A stretch of DNA of 64,000 nt from Pseudophaeomoniella oleicola (GCA_003868215.1 QWDQ01000039.1:1-64000); one strand, 5' to 3'; counted from the stretch's first letter, positions 10,253-22,373 are shown. Program-made: numbers and translations. The notes: generated from the sequence alone by a model not told the origin.

Positions 10253-11160
10253 TCAAGGAACTTGTTGCGTAACGAGGGCCGGTTCGATATGCTGAAGAGT
10301 GACGTCAGGCCAGGCCTGGGGGTGTGGAAGTGTCTGTTCTTCTAGAACCTGTGGTTCGAGACTAGGAAACATGGTGCTGTTGACATCTAGCCACCAGGTG
10401 TTCCAGGCAGTCCCTGCCGTAGGGATGGCAGCAGGGTCTGCGAGGAGGGGTTCATCTGGCAGCATCGCCCACTGATTCTCCTGTGACATGTCTTGCGGGG
10501 TTGAGCATTCTGCTATGCTGTGATCATCGCGGTGTTGGTCATAAATGGAGTCCCCCGTATCAGAGAATGAGGTTCGGTGCGCGGAACTGGGTGATTCAAA
10601 GTGCAATGGACTGCCGTGTCTGTGGTCCTTGATCAAACCTAATTGTTCGAGTATCTCATGGGCAGTGGGACTACCGGATTGTTTTGTCGAGTCTGGCAAT
10701 GGTCTTCTTTCAGGAAGCTGTTTGCCTTCTTGAAGAGCTTTGTACATCATTTGCAAGCCTTCGGACATGAGTGCAAGTGTTTCGAACATCCTGAAGTAGA
10801 GCTACGTCAGTATCATACAGGATTGTACAGTGACTGTGACTTACGACATCTTCTTGCCAGCGTGAGCAGAGGATGTGTAAAGACAGGGACTGTCATCTTT
10901 GCAGCAGCGCCAACACGGTTGACTCCCATCGCACTATACGAAGGGTCAGTGGACTGATTGTGCTACACTCGGGCGCGAGACCTCCTCACCTTGCTCTTCT
11001 TAAACCGGCAGCGATCGCAAGCCTTAGCTGTCCGTCTCCGCCGGCGACTGGTGCTCTTTGTAGATGGGGATACGGAAGCAAGACTAGATGAGCGTCTCTC
11101 TAGAATAGATGAACGTCCTGGGCTTCGTAAAGCGAAATCGGCTAGTTTCCCTCCGCTCAT
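10253..11160 (-). CDS. Short Zn2Cys6 transcription factor, three exons, 265 residues
   Basis: Exons on the minus strand are 11160-10990, 10933-10845 and 10790-10253, joined by 56- and 54-nt introns. The splice restores a perfect Gal4-type zinc cluster: Cys48, 51, 58, 64, 67 and 74, with spacing C-x2-C-x6-C-x5-C-x2-C-x6-C, preceded by a basic RRRRR segment. The first intron falls just before Cys58, so splicing is needed to make the DNA-binding domain. Right after the cluster comes a helical segment (MFETLALMSEGLQMMYKAL) and a conserved-looking AHEILEQLGLI motif seen in a group of small fungal Zn2Cys6 proteins. The acidic, Pro-rich C-terminal half may be an activation region. There is no large fungal_trans domain. 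Likely nuclear and DNA-binding; target genes unknown. Confidence 0.88.
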
Positions 11161-13348
11161 TGTGATGACACAAGCAGCTATGCACGATATCGAAAATAGG
11201 GGTCAGAACTTCGCGGGACGCATGGGCTGAGCTGTTTATCAATGATTCCATCGTCTCAGCTGAATAATACGTTCCATGGTTTCCTCTGCTATTGTGGATT
11301 CCATGGGCAATGTCACACCTGTCGTGCGAGCGTGTCCAGATGAGAGATATCAACTGAGTACATGTATCCATCGGAAAAGTCGGGTCTTTCATATAGCAAC
11401 GATTAGCATGATAAGCCCGAGGAATAACAAAGCCGTTCCTTGGTTCATCGGAATTGTGATTAGCGAGAAAGTCGGCAACCTATGGCGCGATGGTATCACA
11501 CGGATTCAATTTCCTTAGCGGAAGATGGCCTTCCTTTCGGACAGTCTCGTGTGTAACAATGGTACTACGAAGCTTGCCGTCTCGCCGTTAGCCACCGATG
11601 GTTGGAATCGGCCGCTCCGAGGCCCTATGGTCGCACGGCTCGACGGCATCGAGATGTGTGGAGTGTGTCCCGAGCAACTGGCGAGCTGGCGAGGCTGGAT
11701 TAATTACTACGTAGTACGTAGTACAGAAGTCCCTCGTCATTCAGGGTTTCCATATTTCTCACGAGATGCCGATAGGAAAGGAACTTATTGGGAACGTGGG
11801 CCAACTGCTCCCACAAATCCAAGGACGAAAAGGGTAGGTGTAGAAGCCTAGAGGAGCCACACTCAGTCAAGTACTTCGTAGGACTACGTAGTGATAGACT
11901 CGAGTGTCCCCAATTGATCTGTCAGGATTGATCCGTCGTGCAACATATGCACTAGGAGAGCGGCCGAAAATACAGCGGGATGTCGTCGTGTATCGACATC
12001 AATATGATGAAATCCATCTCGAAATACACATCTGCATCCTTGTTCAGCGCGAAGATCAACAAGCGATAGGCTCGAATCGATCAGCGCCCAGATAACGCCA
12101 GACGGATATGGTAGGCAATACGATTGCAAGATGGACTGGCGACTGGCAACCCTCCTTACTCAATGGCTCGAAAGTTTACTACGTAGTAGCAATCAGTATG
12201 GCTCGAGTTGAGCAGAACATGGAGGGGTTCGCGGGGTATCCATCGATATCATAGGCTCCCTTGACCTCTTCCTTTATCCGCTTGGCTGCTCGCGAATGAG
12301 ACTCTGCGAAATGCGGATATTTCTACCGTAGGATCCACGACGCGCAACTCCTTTCGGCTTGGCTTCAACGCTCCCAGGGGATCCATTTCGCGACCAGTTG
12401 CTCTCGTCTCATAACACTTCCGTATTCGTTCCCCAATGACGAAATGTTATCAGTAAGCGAAGCACATCCGAGACCAGCGATCAAGTTTCAGTGGGGTAAA
12501 TCTCAGAGGAGCGAGGGAGGAATGCGTCTGGAAATTGAGGTTGCTCGGTTCCTGCTCTTCGAGCTCTGGTCTGCAAGTTAGTGATTATCCTCGCTGTGTT
12601 CCCAGATCTCCTGATACACATCCTCTCGCGGCTCGCCGGATATATCTAGCGAGGAGGCGAGCGAGGTAGGTATGTTATTGTGATACATCCCCCTGTACGC
12701 TGGTAATGAAGGGCCCTCGGGCCCAGTGTTTTCTCTGAGCAACACGTCAAGTTGACTTCTCGTCTCAGCAAGGCTGTCAGATAAGCGCATTGACTCCGTA
12801 GGTTTCCCGGCCTGTAACCCTGAGGTCGGCCAGGGATCGGTGATGGCCTTCATTAGCCTGGCGACAACTTCTCGGCGGCTCTCTTACTATCTACTACGGA
12901 ACAAGTTCCCTTCCCCCCCTGCTGACTCCACAAGATGCAGCTCTTCGCAAGCCACGAGGTTGCGAGTACCCTGCGCTGCAAAGGCCTTGACGCACTACTG
13001 ACTTTTCCGGAGTCAAAGCAGACTTAAGTTCTTGTTTCTGTGTTCGGTTGTTTCCTCAAGGTACTGGGAAACCTTCATCGACCTTTGCCCTCCATTCTTA
13101 TAAAGATTAAATACCTTCCGGGAGCGAACGTTGACTACATAGCTTAGAACGTCCCCCCCCCCCCACCCCACCCCAACCCTCGTAAATGAAAGACTTACAT
13201 ACCGTATAAAAGTCTCGACATTTCATTTCGATTGCAACAACATTGGACTTGGAAGTTCGTCTCGCATTGCAAGATCGTTCAACTTGTGGTCAACGTTGTC
13301 TCTCATCAAGCCCGAAGCTCTTATACGTCGTGAGATATATCAGCAACA
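11161..13348. other. Intergenic region with TACGTA-type palindromes and a poly-C tract
   Basis: This 2.2-kb region separates the divergent Zn2Cys6 and HMG-box genes. Repeated TACGTA palindromes occur near 11706-11722, 11882-11890 and 12178-12187. A 12-C run at 13153-13164 is followed by ACCCC units. A 91-codon ATG-initiated ORF lies at 12578-12853 (-) and a 108-codon ORF at 11525-11851 (+). Neither resembles a known family, and I do not call them genes. Confidence 0.6.
13205..13211 (+). promoter_or_regulatory. TATA box candidate upstream of the HMG-box gene
   Basis: A TATAAAA heptamer lies about 145 bp before the HMG-box ATG and just after the poly-C/ACCCC tract. The position and sequence suit a core promoter, but this is motif evidence only. 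Confidence 0.45.
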
Positions 13349-14301
13349 ATGTCGCCCTTGTCCAAGAAGCAATACCCGGAAGAGGATCAAGTGCCTACTG
13401 TCAAGAAGAGAAAGTACAGAAAGCACCCTAAGGTCAGCAATATAGCCTCTGGTTCTGTGGTCTCGATCACTAACAGCACTATAGCCAGACGTCAATGCTC
13501 CAAAGAAGCCATCTCCATCAGCATATCATCTATTTGCCCTCAGTACGTTCTCTTTACCAGCAATGGAAATGGCTACTGACAGATTTTCAGCCGAAGGAGA
13601 GAAGCTCAGAAAGCAAGGCTTTGGCTTTGAGGATATTGCAAGGGAGACCGGTGCTAGATGGCGTGGTCTTTCGCCCCAGGAGGTAAATGATTTGGAAGCC
13701 AAAACCACGCAAGCAAAAAATCAGTATAGGAAAGATCTGGTTGCGTATAAGAAAAGTACAGAGTATAAGGCATATCAAGATTATCTGAGGAGGTGGATGG
13801 CGAAGGAAGAAATGAAGAAGAAGCGTAAGTACTCTGCCTTTGACGCAAACTCTTCGTGCTGACTCTCCCCTTGAAGAACAATCGAATCATGACAGGAGAC
13901 AATCCGTTCAGTCAGCTTCCACGCAAGATCCGAGCCCTCGGAATAGCTTCAGCAGTGCTAGCACAGGGAGTCCGACTTCGTCGACGCAGGAGGAGATGCC
14001 AATGCTCGATTGGACAACATCTAATGGAACTGTCAACTCAAAGTCACCAGATGTTGATACATTGATGACTATTCCCGATGAGTGGTTTCTTCTGCCGGAT
14101 ATGCCAGCGCTGTCGACCGCCGAACAGCTCGAGTGGAAATGGTCCGGTGATTACGGCGTCACTCTCGCACCAGATCCATTGTTTCCTTTGCAGTCCATGG
14201 ACCCGAAAGGTCAAAATGCATATCCCGCTGCTATCGGCATACCGACATCTTCAACAATCTCTCCAACGATGTTAACGAGACCGAATCCTTACGCTTTCTG
14301 A
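13349..14301 (+). CDS. HMG-box DNA-binding protein, four exons, 266 residues
   Basis: Exons 13349-13432, 13485-13542, 13591-13824 and 13877-14301 join in frame. The join gives a basic N terminus (VKKRKYRKHPK) and then a single HMG box at residues about 29-115. The box starts NAPKKPSPSAYHLFA, continues GFGFEDIARETGARWRGLSP and ends in a Lys-rich helix (YKKSTEYKAYQDYL). Intron 3 has a good branch site (GCTGACT) close to its acceptor. The C-terminal half is Ser/Thr-rich and acidic, with DWTTSNG and EWKWSGDYGV segments. It resembles NHP6/exp1-like single-box proteins more than the mating-type MAT1-2-1 box, which normally begins RPPNAF. Expected to be nuclear, bending DNA or acting in transcription. 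A relation to mating or development cannot be inferred from this sequence. Confidence 0.85.
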
Positions 14302-17300
14302 GGTATCTTTGGGTTCGCAGAACAAAAGTTGTCGTTGGAGATACGATGCGCGGAACGAACATAGTCTTCCAGGTCGGCGGCTTGCTATTTCGCAGATAAT
14401 GTGCCAAAATGGGACGCGTATTGCCGGCGGCCATGTTGCTTTACGGCGGAGTTATTGGTTGCTTTGTTCAGGTTTGCAAATGATGGGAGCGACCTCTCGA
14501 CGCGTTCTGGCTTCCAAAACGTTGGGGACCGTTATATGAGGAGGGGAATGAAAGCCTTGATCTGCATGCAGACCACGTAGTGGAGAATCGTTGCTGAGAC
14601 TTTAGGGAGGAAAAGCGCTTTTGGAATATGCTTGAAGTGTGATGGGTAGTGCCATGTGTATGACACTTTCAAAGGAAATACGTTTCCAGGTCCAGACGGT
14701 CCTCTCCTGTCGCTTGTTCATCATTCAACCGTACCAACCCCTCTTGCACGTGCATTTGGGTTCTCCGAAGACCATTACAGGTAGCAACTTTCACCCTTGG
14801 TCATGCTCTTTTATGCATTTGCGCAAGGGGACATGAAAAAGCTGCAGCCACATACTTATGGTGCAGTTCCTGAGATGCGGGAGATCGTCCTGATAGTCGA
14901 TGCCCTGGTGATCACTGGGCATTGACCTTCCAGGGGTCGACCTTGAGCGCTTGTTCAGCCAGTAAGCTTTCCAACGTTGTCGTCTCAGAGCTTGAGGTAA
15001 ACTCACTTTTGAGTTTGACCTCGAGAGCAAATGCGTCCAGTCAAGCGCGGAACAGCGTGATAACTCAGCAGTGATTGCAAGATCCATTTATGAGCCTTAG
15101 GCTTTGGAAACGAGGGTCGATGTTTCGTGGGATTTGGGAACTTTGCTGGGGTATAACGTCCGGCAGCTTCCACGCCGTGGGCGTCAAATGTACAAAACCT
15201 GGGCTTCACAGCGTTTCGGAGATAGCATCTCTGGATATGCTGGTTGAGAAGGGATATGAACCTTAATCATACTGCTGTGCTGTCTTCTATCACACGGCGT
15301 CGAATTTCATGCATTCTTTCAATGGTTGCAGATAAACATTTCTTCCTGGAAATAACATATGTTAAGCTGTTCGAGTTCCGCCGTAATAGGGAGGGGTTTT
15401 CTTTTGCATAGACTGCACACCAGTACGCACACGTCCTAAACGCTGACAACGGCTCTGTGGTGTATCGTGTTTGTGAACTACAACTCATTCGAAGGCAGTG
15501 CTTGTTAAATATTGCTGTATGATATCGTTCGGTTCATCCATTTCAGTAGAGCTTGACCGTGGGATAGGAACATAGACTGTAGCTGTGTCCTGCCCTCTCT
15601 GTATTCTGCGCTTTCTCGTTGGATGATACAATGTTTTGTGATGGAGAATTACTCCCGCCTTTCGACAGCTTGAGCTGCTACTATCCATGGATTGATCATT
15701 TATGAGCCTGCAGTCGTGGAGGTCCCTGCTATCTAGATGAGATAGCTTTCAGCATTCGCAGACTGGGCTGGCCTTTATTTCGCAAGGATACCAGTGAAGT
15801 GAATGTTTAAGCACAAGTCGAGGCGAACGGTGAAGACCGCGGGCATTAGCTATCGCTCGCATCAGGCGATGCTTAGTAGTAGCAACTGGCAGTCATCTTT
15901 TCGGCATTCGGCGTGGGATATCAAGCTTTCCAGGGATAGTACGCAAAGGGAAAAGGGTATAACTTTCATGACATATGCAGACCCGCTGGAATGAAGGCTG
16001 AATTCGGAATGCTGGTGAGACTGAAAGCAGAAATTCCTGGTTATAGATGGTATAATCAGCCGATGCCAATCTCCACGACTATCCGACCCGTTTCCACGTT
16101 TTGAAGCTCGAGTCTGAGCAAGGACTACATACGAATTATTGGTACCTTGGAGATTAAGGCTGATTACAATACCACAGGTCACTTCTATGGCCTATGGGAG
16201 CTCCCTCAACAGCCTTGTGACCCCTGGGAGAATGTCAATGCCTCGCTCTCGGTAATAGTGTCCAGGCATATGTGATCTCGACGCATTCAGTCAACCTGTC
16301 TTGAAGTGGAGTATCTTACCCCAGCAATCAGACAGTCCATCAAATCAATGCCATAACAAAGCATGTCAGAGGGAGCGTCGCATCGCAACAGCAGCAGCGA
16401 ATCCAGAGGCACTTTGTACGCATAGAAGAAGAGGTAGGAGGTTGAGGTTCCGATGCAAGATGCTGTGGCTGAGATGTGGCCTCCTGCGTGCTATCGCACT
16501 AATATAGTCATGCTTCAAGACATGTCCTCGCAGGTATTAGTCCTCTCCATGAATCGGTCTACCTACCATAACGCTCGATGCGACAATCTGTATCCAGCAG
16601 TCTCCAAAGGATGCACGCTGACAGCTGGTCTTAGTTTCGCTGAAAGCAAGCCACAGCTACCTGGGTACCTAGGTAGGTAATTGTAGCAGTACTATTGGCA
16701 TTGGAATCTCTGCCTAATGATCATATGGAAATCCAAATATCTGCTCTAGATCCTTGACCAAGCTGGGGTGACTTGATTACTGTAACTTACTACCTACATA
16801 CGTAGAATCTCGAATGCTCGTCCCGATATCTAGTGCCGGCATTCATAAGTTTACTTCATAGTAGTAGTGTGTAGGGGTCGTAGCTGAAGACCCAATCGAC
16901 CTGCTGCCAGCTGTTGCTGTACTACTACGGTACATGCCTACGTAGTAAGTAGTTACAGCACAACGAAACCATGCAATAGTCCAGCTTGTTATTGTGGCTC
17001 AGCACCTAGACCATCCCTGTAGCGCCTACAAAGTCTCTGCGGAACTGCTGGAAACGTTGGCACATACACCCACACCGTCAATACTGCTTGTCGAGTACGA
17101 AAATCAAAATTGTAGTTAAGGTCTCCAAGGTATGTAGGTACGTATGCATCATATATATCTCAAAGACATTAGAGGCTGCAATTCTTATAGTACTACATAT
17201 CAATACGAATGTACAGAGCTCCTCGACTCTTGGAAGAAGAGTGGGATACAGTAATCATAATTATTATACGTAGTGATTAATTCTTGGACCCTGGCAAATC

Positions 17301-18029
17301 CCTACTGTAAGGGTACCTCGTGCATGTGACCTACTGAATTTGCTAGATGTGACTTGGTATGCAGTGTACTGTTGGCATACTGAGGTTAGTAATAATACAT
17401 AGGCACCTAGTTCTTTCACAACCATGATGTCAGACAAGACAAGATGAAGAGTGACCCAGTTCTAGATTCCTTCTGCCTGTTGAGCCGTGTCGATTGTCTA
17501 GGCGCCCTGAACACCTATTGTTATAACTACCACAGCATTTTGTGTGCGAAAATGGAATGTCCAATTTCCCACAGCGGGATGATGAAGCCAGGCACTATTC
17601 TAAATGCAAGGATATCGGTACCTGGTAGAAACCTAATGTAACTACGTAGTAGGAATCATCACAGCTGAATACTATTCACTAACCGAGTAACCTCAATGTC
17701 TGCGCCACAATCTTCCCCTCACATGCCTGAAGGAATGCAATAGCCACACCAGACGACGTCATTTCCCCGGTTTTCCATGGAATTTTGAGGTATAACCAGG
17801 GCACCGTCAAACTCAGTCCCTGTACACCAAAAGTCGTCATACCGCTCCCTCACAACCCGACATCTTCCCAACTCCAACCCCAGCCTACAAGAACAATTTC
17901 ATCTCCCATTCCTCATCCTTTCCATCTTAACATCCTTCACATATCGTTTCACAACACACCCCTACTCCAACCTCTTCGCTCCACCTGTGGCATCGACATC
18001 AACCGCTTGTGAAGTAAACATCCTACATC
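14302..18029. other. Gene-poor block of 3.7 kb
   Basis: No spliced or unspliced reading frame here matches a family I know. On the minus strand two ATG-initiated frames overlap by four bases (15485-15688 and 15267-15488, 67 and 73 codons); they may be a decayed or intron-split gene. TACGTA-type palindromes recur near 16799, 16939, 17268 and 17642. A CTAGGTAGGT palindrome lies near 16661-16680. The last 250 bases are C- and CA-rich and probably the leader of the MARVEL-like gene. I see no terminal repeats or target duplications that would show an intact mobile element. Confidence 0.55.
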
Positions 18030-18869
18030 ATGGCGCTCATTGGTGGTGCACTCCTGCGCATCTTCGCAACCGTCCTTCGATTCATACAACTGCTTGCTTC
18101 GATCTTGGTGCTGGGCATCTTTTCGTACTTCCTCGCTGTCCTTGCGGACCACGATGTCCCCATCTATGCGAGATGGAAAGCCGTTGAAGGCATGAGTGGA
18201 GGTGCCGTTCTCTACGGCCTCTTCGCTGTCGTCTTGACCATCTTCCTCGGCGGCATTGCCTTCTTTGCCTTCTTCGCCATCGTCCTGGACATTTGCTTCG
18301 TCGGTTGCTTTATTGCCATTGCCTACTTCACCAGGCATTCCACCAACAGATGCAGTGGCAATGTCAATACGGTTCTGGGAAGTGGACCAGCGAACTCTAA
18401 CGCCGCTGGTTACGGTTCAAATGGCTTTGGTTTTGGTCACGGCGAGAACGTCACCTATTTTCCAAATTTGAGGCGCTCCTGCGAACTCGAGAAGGCTGTC
18501 TTTGCTGTCTCTATCGTTAACATGTACGGTTCTCCCATGTCTTATTTCAGTTCTCACAGCTAACATATCTTCAGTGGTCTTTTCCTTATCACTGCCGCCT
18601 TCCAAGTCGTCCTTGTCCGCCACCACAGGAAGGAGAAGCGCTATGGACCTGGACCCAGCAACAACTACACATCCGGCAGCGGCCGTCGCTTCTGGCGTCG
18701 TAAGCAGCGCAACACCCGTGACGCCGAGCTGGCCACGGGCGGTCTTGCTGCAGAGAAGCACGATGCTGTCCGCCCATCGCATGACACTGCCATGACCGGC
18801 AACACGCTTCATCACAACCAGGCCGGATACGGCTATGGTCAACCCACCGGCACTGCGGTCAACTACTAA
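18030..18869 (+). CDS. MARVEL-like four-helix membrane protein
   Basis: Exons 18030-18523 and 18575-18869 encode 262 residues. Four hydrophobic helices are evident: about 8-38, 57-79, 81-103 and 155-180, the last crossing the splice junction (SIVNIGLFLITAAFQVVLV). Both ends would face the cytoplasm. The loop between helices 3 and 4 (about 104-153) is Gly/Asn-rich. The C-terminal tail, 180-262, is polar, with a basic cluster (GRRFWRRKQR) and Gly/Tyr-rich end. This layout fits fungal MARVEL-domain proteins (PF01284-like), which associate with plasma-membrane subdomains and vesicle traffic; the exact role here is unknown. The 51-nt intron has canonical ends and keeps the fourth helix intact, which supports the model. 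Expected product of a leader rich in C and A. Confidence 0.85.
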
Positions 18870-19433
18870 GTATGTGACGAAACTTAAAAACAAAATGCAT
18901 CTCACTGCTCAGCGCAAATTTGCTGCCTACCTACTCGTACATGGGGAGCGACCGTTGCAGAACGCTTAATCTGTCTCGCACAGACAACAATTCTCCTTTT
19001 TCTTTATAATACTCCCGAGATGACCCGGGCAATGATACCAAAACAAAGCTTGTATACTACAATCACACGCACTTACGAAGATTCCGAACTCATACAGTAC
19101 TTAGATTATAGTCGTGTACTTTAATACAAACAATCCTAATAGAAAGAAACTGCATTGCATTCAATACACTGTTATTAACATCCACGAATGTGACGGATCT
19201 GTAATATCACTTCGGTGTATTATAGCTCCGCAATGCCGGCTATGTCCCCGCGTGCAAGCGCACCATTTTTTCTGAAATTGATCTTCCCTCCAATTGTACC
19301 GACCATGTGAGAGAAAAACCTTGCCCCAACCGTCCAAGGACTATTCGTTCTCCGAAGTCGTTCTGTTTCACGATATGTTCATTTTGGTAGGTGCCGAGAC
19401 TGTTTCTGGGTCTGTGAGACAAATGTAGACAAC
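18870..19433. other. Intergenic region, no gene seen
   Basis: About 560 bp between two genes on the same strand. It is moderately AT-rich with no ORF of interest. It must hold the 3' end of the MARVEL-like gene and the promoter of the dehydrogenase gene. Confidence 0.6.
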
Positions 19434-20765
19434 ATGAGGTCGACGCTTTTGGCAGGCTGCCCTCTCAGCAAATCTCTAACTTACTCTTTAACCATCCTCC
19501 GGAGGAGCTTCTCTGTTTCTACCAGGAGAAATGGCAGTTTCGGATTCATTGGTCTGGGTGCAATGGGTAGGGGTCCCTCTCCCATCGCTGGGGAAGCTTC
19601 TCGACGACATTGGTTTTGCTGATTTGGTGCAGGTTATCCAATGGCGAAAAACCTCAGAGCCAAAATTCCAACGTCCGATTTACTGACCATTTATGATACA
19701 AATACAACAGCAACTGCGAAGTTCGCCGAAGAAGTTGGCATCGCTGCATCGACCACCAATGCTCCAGAAAAGGGAACAGGCATTCGTGTTGCGCAGAGCG
19801 CCAGGGAGGTTGCGGAGAAATCGGTATGCCATCCTTTTCCGCCATCGACTCCTTGTTATTACATGATGAAACTTATAATTTCCCAATTCTCATTTATGAT
19901 CTAAGTGGAAGACTTCGGTCTTCTTTCGTGATATTACCCTGAGAAAAGCCAATCCTCTGAGACAGCAATCGTTCTTCGAATATTACATGTGATTCTACGG
20001 TATTCAATATACTGACAATCCGTATAGGAAACTCTCATAACGGTTCTGCCAGAGCCTCGACATGTGAAGTCCGTCTTCTCCGACATATTGGCAACGCCAC
20101 TCCCATTTATTTCCGATACTAGGCTGTTCATTGATTGTTCCACTATTGACCCCTCAACGTCACGGCAAGTAGCACAGGAAGTCTCGTCTAAGGAGGCGGG
20201 TACATTCATTGATGCTCCAATGTCGGGCGGCGTTGTGGGAGCTCGTGCTGGAGCTCTCACTTTCATGGTCGGCGCGTCTTCATCTTCACTGGTCGAGTCT
20301 GTCATTGAACCTATTCTTTTGAACATGGGTAAAAAGGTTTGGTATCTAGGCCCTCAAGGATCCGGTCTGTCGGGTAAGCTCGCCAACAACTACGCTCTCG
20401 CTATCAACAACATCGCCGCCGCAGAAGCATTAAGCCTCGGCATCAAATGGGGTCTTGATCCTAAATCACTCTCGCACCTGATAAATGCGTCTACAGGCAG
20501 ATCATGGCCCAGTGAAGTCAACAACCCAGTCCCCGGCGTTGTTGACCAAAGTCCCGCCTCGAAGGACTATGAAGGTGGGTTCGGCGTCAGCTTGATGAAA
20601 AAGGACCTCAAATTAGCCATGACCGCCGCCGAAGAAGCGGGAGCGACCCTCGAACTGGCCCAGAAAGCCAGGGAGGTGTACGAGAGTACCGAAAGGCTCT
20701 ATAAAGGAAAAGATTTCTCCGTGGTGTACAAGTATATAGGTCGTGATGATGGCAATGATGAATGA
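19434..20765 (+). CDS. 3-hydroxyisobutyrate dehydrogenase, mitochondrial
   Basis: Exons 19434-19566, 19633-19823 and 20028-20765 encode 353 residues. The enzyme oxidises 3-hydroxyisobutyrate to methylmalonate semialdehyde with NAD+ in valine breakdown. Residues 1-33 are rich in Arg, Ser and Leu with no acids, as in a mitochondrial presequence. The Rossmann motif GFIGLGAMG follows, with Gly40, 42 and 45; the first intron interrupts it at its last glycine. The substrate-binding segment DAPMSGGVVGARAG lies near residues 170-183. The likely catalytic lysine is Lys225 in SGLSGKLANN, and the C-terminal helix motif KDLKLAMTAAEEAG is present. Length is normal for the family. Other beta-hydroxyacid dehydrogenases share the fold, but the presequence and DAPMSGG version favour this assignment. 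Confidence 0.95.
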
Positions 20766-21656
20766 TAAATGGGATTATGACGTCTATACGACATTTTTGT
20801 GCTTTGCGGTACGTCAAATGAAGCCAAGCCTGCGCGTTTATGCGTGTTGTAATAGTTTTTTATTACGTTTCACTTAATGGTGTTTATAGCGTTCCCTCCT
20901 CCCTTCGCACCCTCGTATGCAGAGAGAGCATCTTGTGAAGCAAATAATAATTTTCTTTGCCTCTTGGAAAGGGGAAAAAAAAAACACCATTGACTGTTTT
21001 ACTGTGTGATGATACTTGTACTTATGTTTGTGAGACATTCTGTGCCAAAATCCTAATCCCTCATCCCCCAGGGAGGATGGGATGGGATAGGAGATGGAAA
21101 AAAAAAGGAGCTAAGAATAAAATGCCAAATTCGGATATATTTGATCACTCCCTCCCCCGCGTCCGTCGCTCCTTTATGCGCCTGCCCGTCAGCCCGTCCG
21201 CCAGCGATTTCAGCATGGTACGTACGTACGTACGTGCCAGATCCTTCCCTGAGGGGGGGGGGGGGGGGGGGGGATGGGAAAAGGACGGCGAAAGGGTAGC
21301 CATTCGTTCGTTTGTAGATGTGATTTGGTAGGTACGTAGGTACGTAGGTACGTAGATAGCGCCTTGTGTTGCCGGGAACTCCGATTCGATGTGTGAGAAG
21401 AAGGAAGGAAATACGCCTTTCTATGCTGATTCCAAAAAGTAACGAAGAGAGATAGAGAGATTGAGAGAGAGAGAAAAAAGTGCTGTAGGGCTGTTGTTGG
21501 GGTTTCCTTCTTCTTTGGCCGGATTGGCTCATGAAATATCCGGCCTAGCCATGATGTGTGTGTGCGCGGTATAACTAAACCCCTTCTTCATTTCCTCTGA
21601 CACCTTCGTATGCTCCAAAATGTTCTCTCTCCTTCATTTAATTTGTTCTTATCCAT
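20766..21656. other. Convergent intergenic region with poly-A, poly-G and ACGT repeats
   Basis: This region lies between the 3' ends of the dehydrogenase gene (+) and UBC7 (-). It contains A runs (about 20979-20988 and 21100-21107), four ACGT units (21219-21235), an uninterrupted 21-G run (21253-21273), and GTAGGTAC units (21330-21357). A 159-codon minus-strand frame spans these repeats, but its translation is low complexity and I reject it. Confidence 0.75.
21219..21357. repeat. Cluster of (ACGT)n, poly-G(21) and (GTAGGTAC)n
   Basis: Three different simple repeats lie within 140 bp: a self-complementary ACGT run, a 21-nt G tract and a GTAGGTAC-type run. The G tract could form a four-stranded structure in single-stranded DNA. 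Its exact length should be treated with care because homopolymers are prone to sequencing error. Confidence 0.85.
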
Positions 21657-22373
21657 TCATTCATCACCCACGCTCTCCCTCACGCACTTCCTTACTCTCT
21701 TTTTAAACTCCTTGGTGTCATCTCTCCACATCCTCGCGGCCTCGACATTCGCAGGACTCTCGTCGTTGGGAGAGCTGAGCATTGAGATTACTGAGAGGAG
21801 AATAGTCTCGGGTGTTTGGACCGGGTTCCAGCGTTCAGCGGCGGATTCATAACCGTATTTGTCTTCTTCGGGTGGATGGAGAATGGATATGCAGACTTCA
21901 CCGGTAGGGTAGACTAGAGAGGTGGAAGAGAGAGCATTGCGTTAGCGACATCAAAAGGACGCCTATTCCATTGAGCGATACAGAAGTTTGCAGGGATCGG
22001 GCTGACCGCCTTGGTAAGGAGATATTGGGGGGCTCTCGTACTGTTCGGATGGAAAATCGGGGTTATAAATTTCATCTTTGGAGGGAGCATGGGATACTCT
22101 TCAGGAAAAGATAATTTCGCTCGAAAGAAGCCACCTATTGTTGTAAAGATACTGTAAGTGACAGTCCTCCCTCGCTACCGGGTTTCTCGCAGTTGGGTTT
22201 CCATGCATACCGCCATAGTATTTGCATTCATCATCAATCATGAGCATGACCTCCCACTCGAAGATGTTATTGTTCTCCAACCCACAGCTGACACCGGGTA
22301 TTGCATCTTTGCTGGTTTGCATTTGCTTAAGTTGTCGGGCCAGCAGCCCGGCTGCCGCATTTCTGCTGCCCAT
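21657..22373 (-). CDS. UBC7: Ubiquitin-conjugating enzyme E2, UBC7/UBE2G2 type
   Basis: Minus-strand exons 22373-22211, 22134-22042 and 21913-21657 join to 170 residues, close to yeast Ubc7 (165). The E2 core is complete. The N-terminal helix is LLARQLKQMQT, followed by EWEVMLMIDDECKYYGG and PPKMKFITPIFHPN. The active-site cysteine is Cys93 in TGEVCISILHPP. The acidic insertion after it (EEDKYGYESAAERW), about 13 residues longer than in most E2s, is the hallmark of the Ubc7/Cdc34/UBE2G group. VQTPETILLSVISMLSSPNDES follows. In yeast Ubc7 works with Cue1 and the Hrd1 and Doa10 ligases in ER-associated degradation. The 76- and 128-nt introns are canonical; the second had to be removed to restore HPNIYPTGEVC. 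No obvious defect. Confidence 0.95.

Noticed and set aside
13349-14301. Mating-type MAT1-2-1 identity for the HMG-box gene
   Set aside because: The box begins NAPKKPSPSAY rather than RPPNAF, and no mating-locus neighbours (APN2, SLA2) are present.
21053-21532. 159-codon minus-strand frame downstream of UBC7
   Set aside because: It runs through poly-G and ACGT repeats, and the translation is low complexity.
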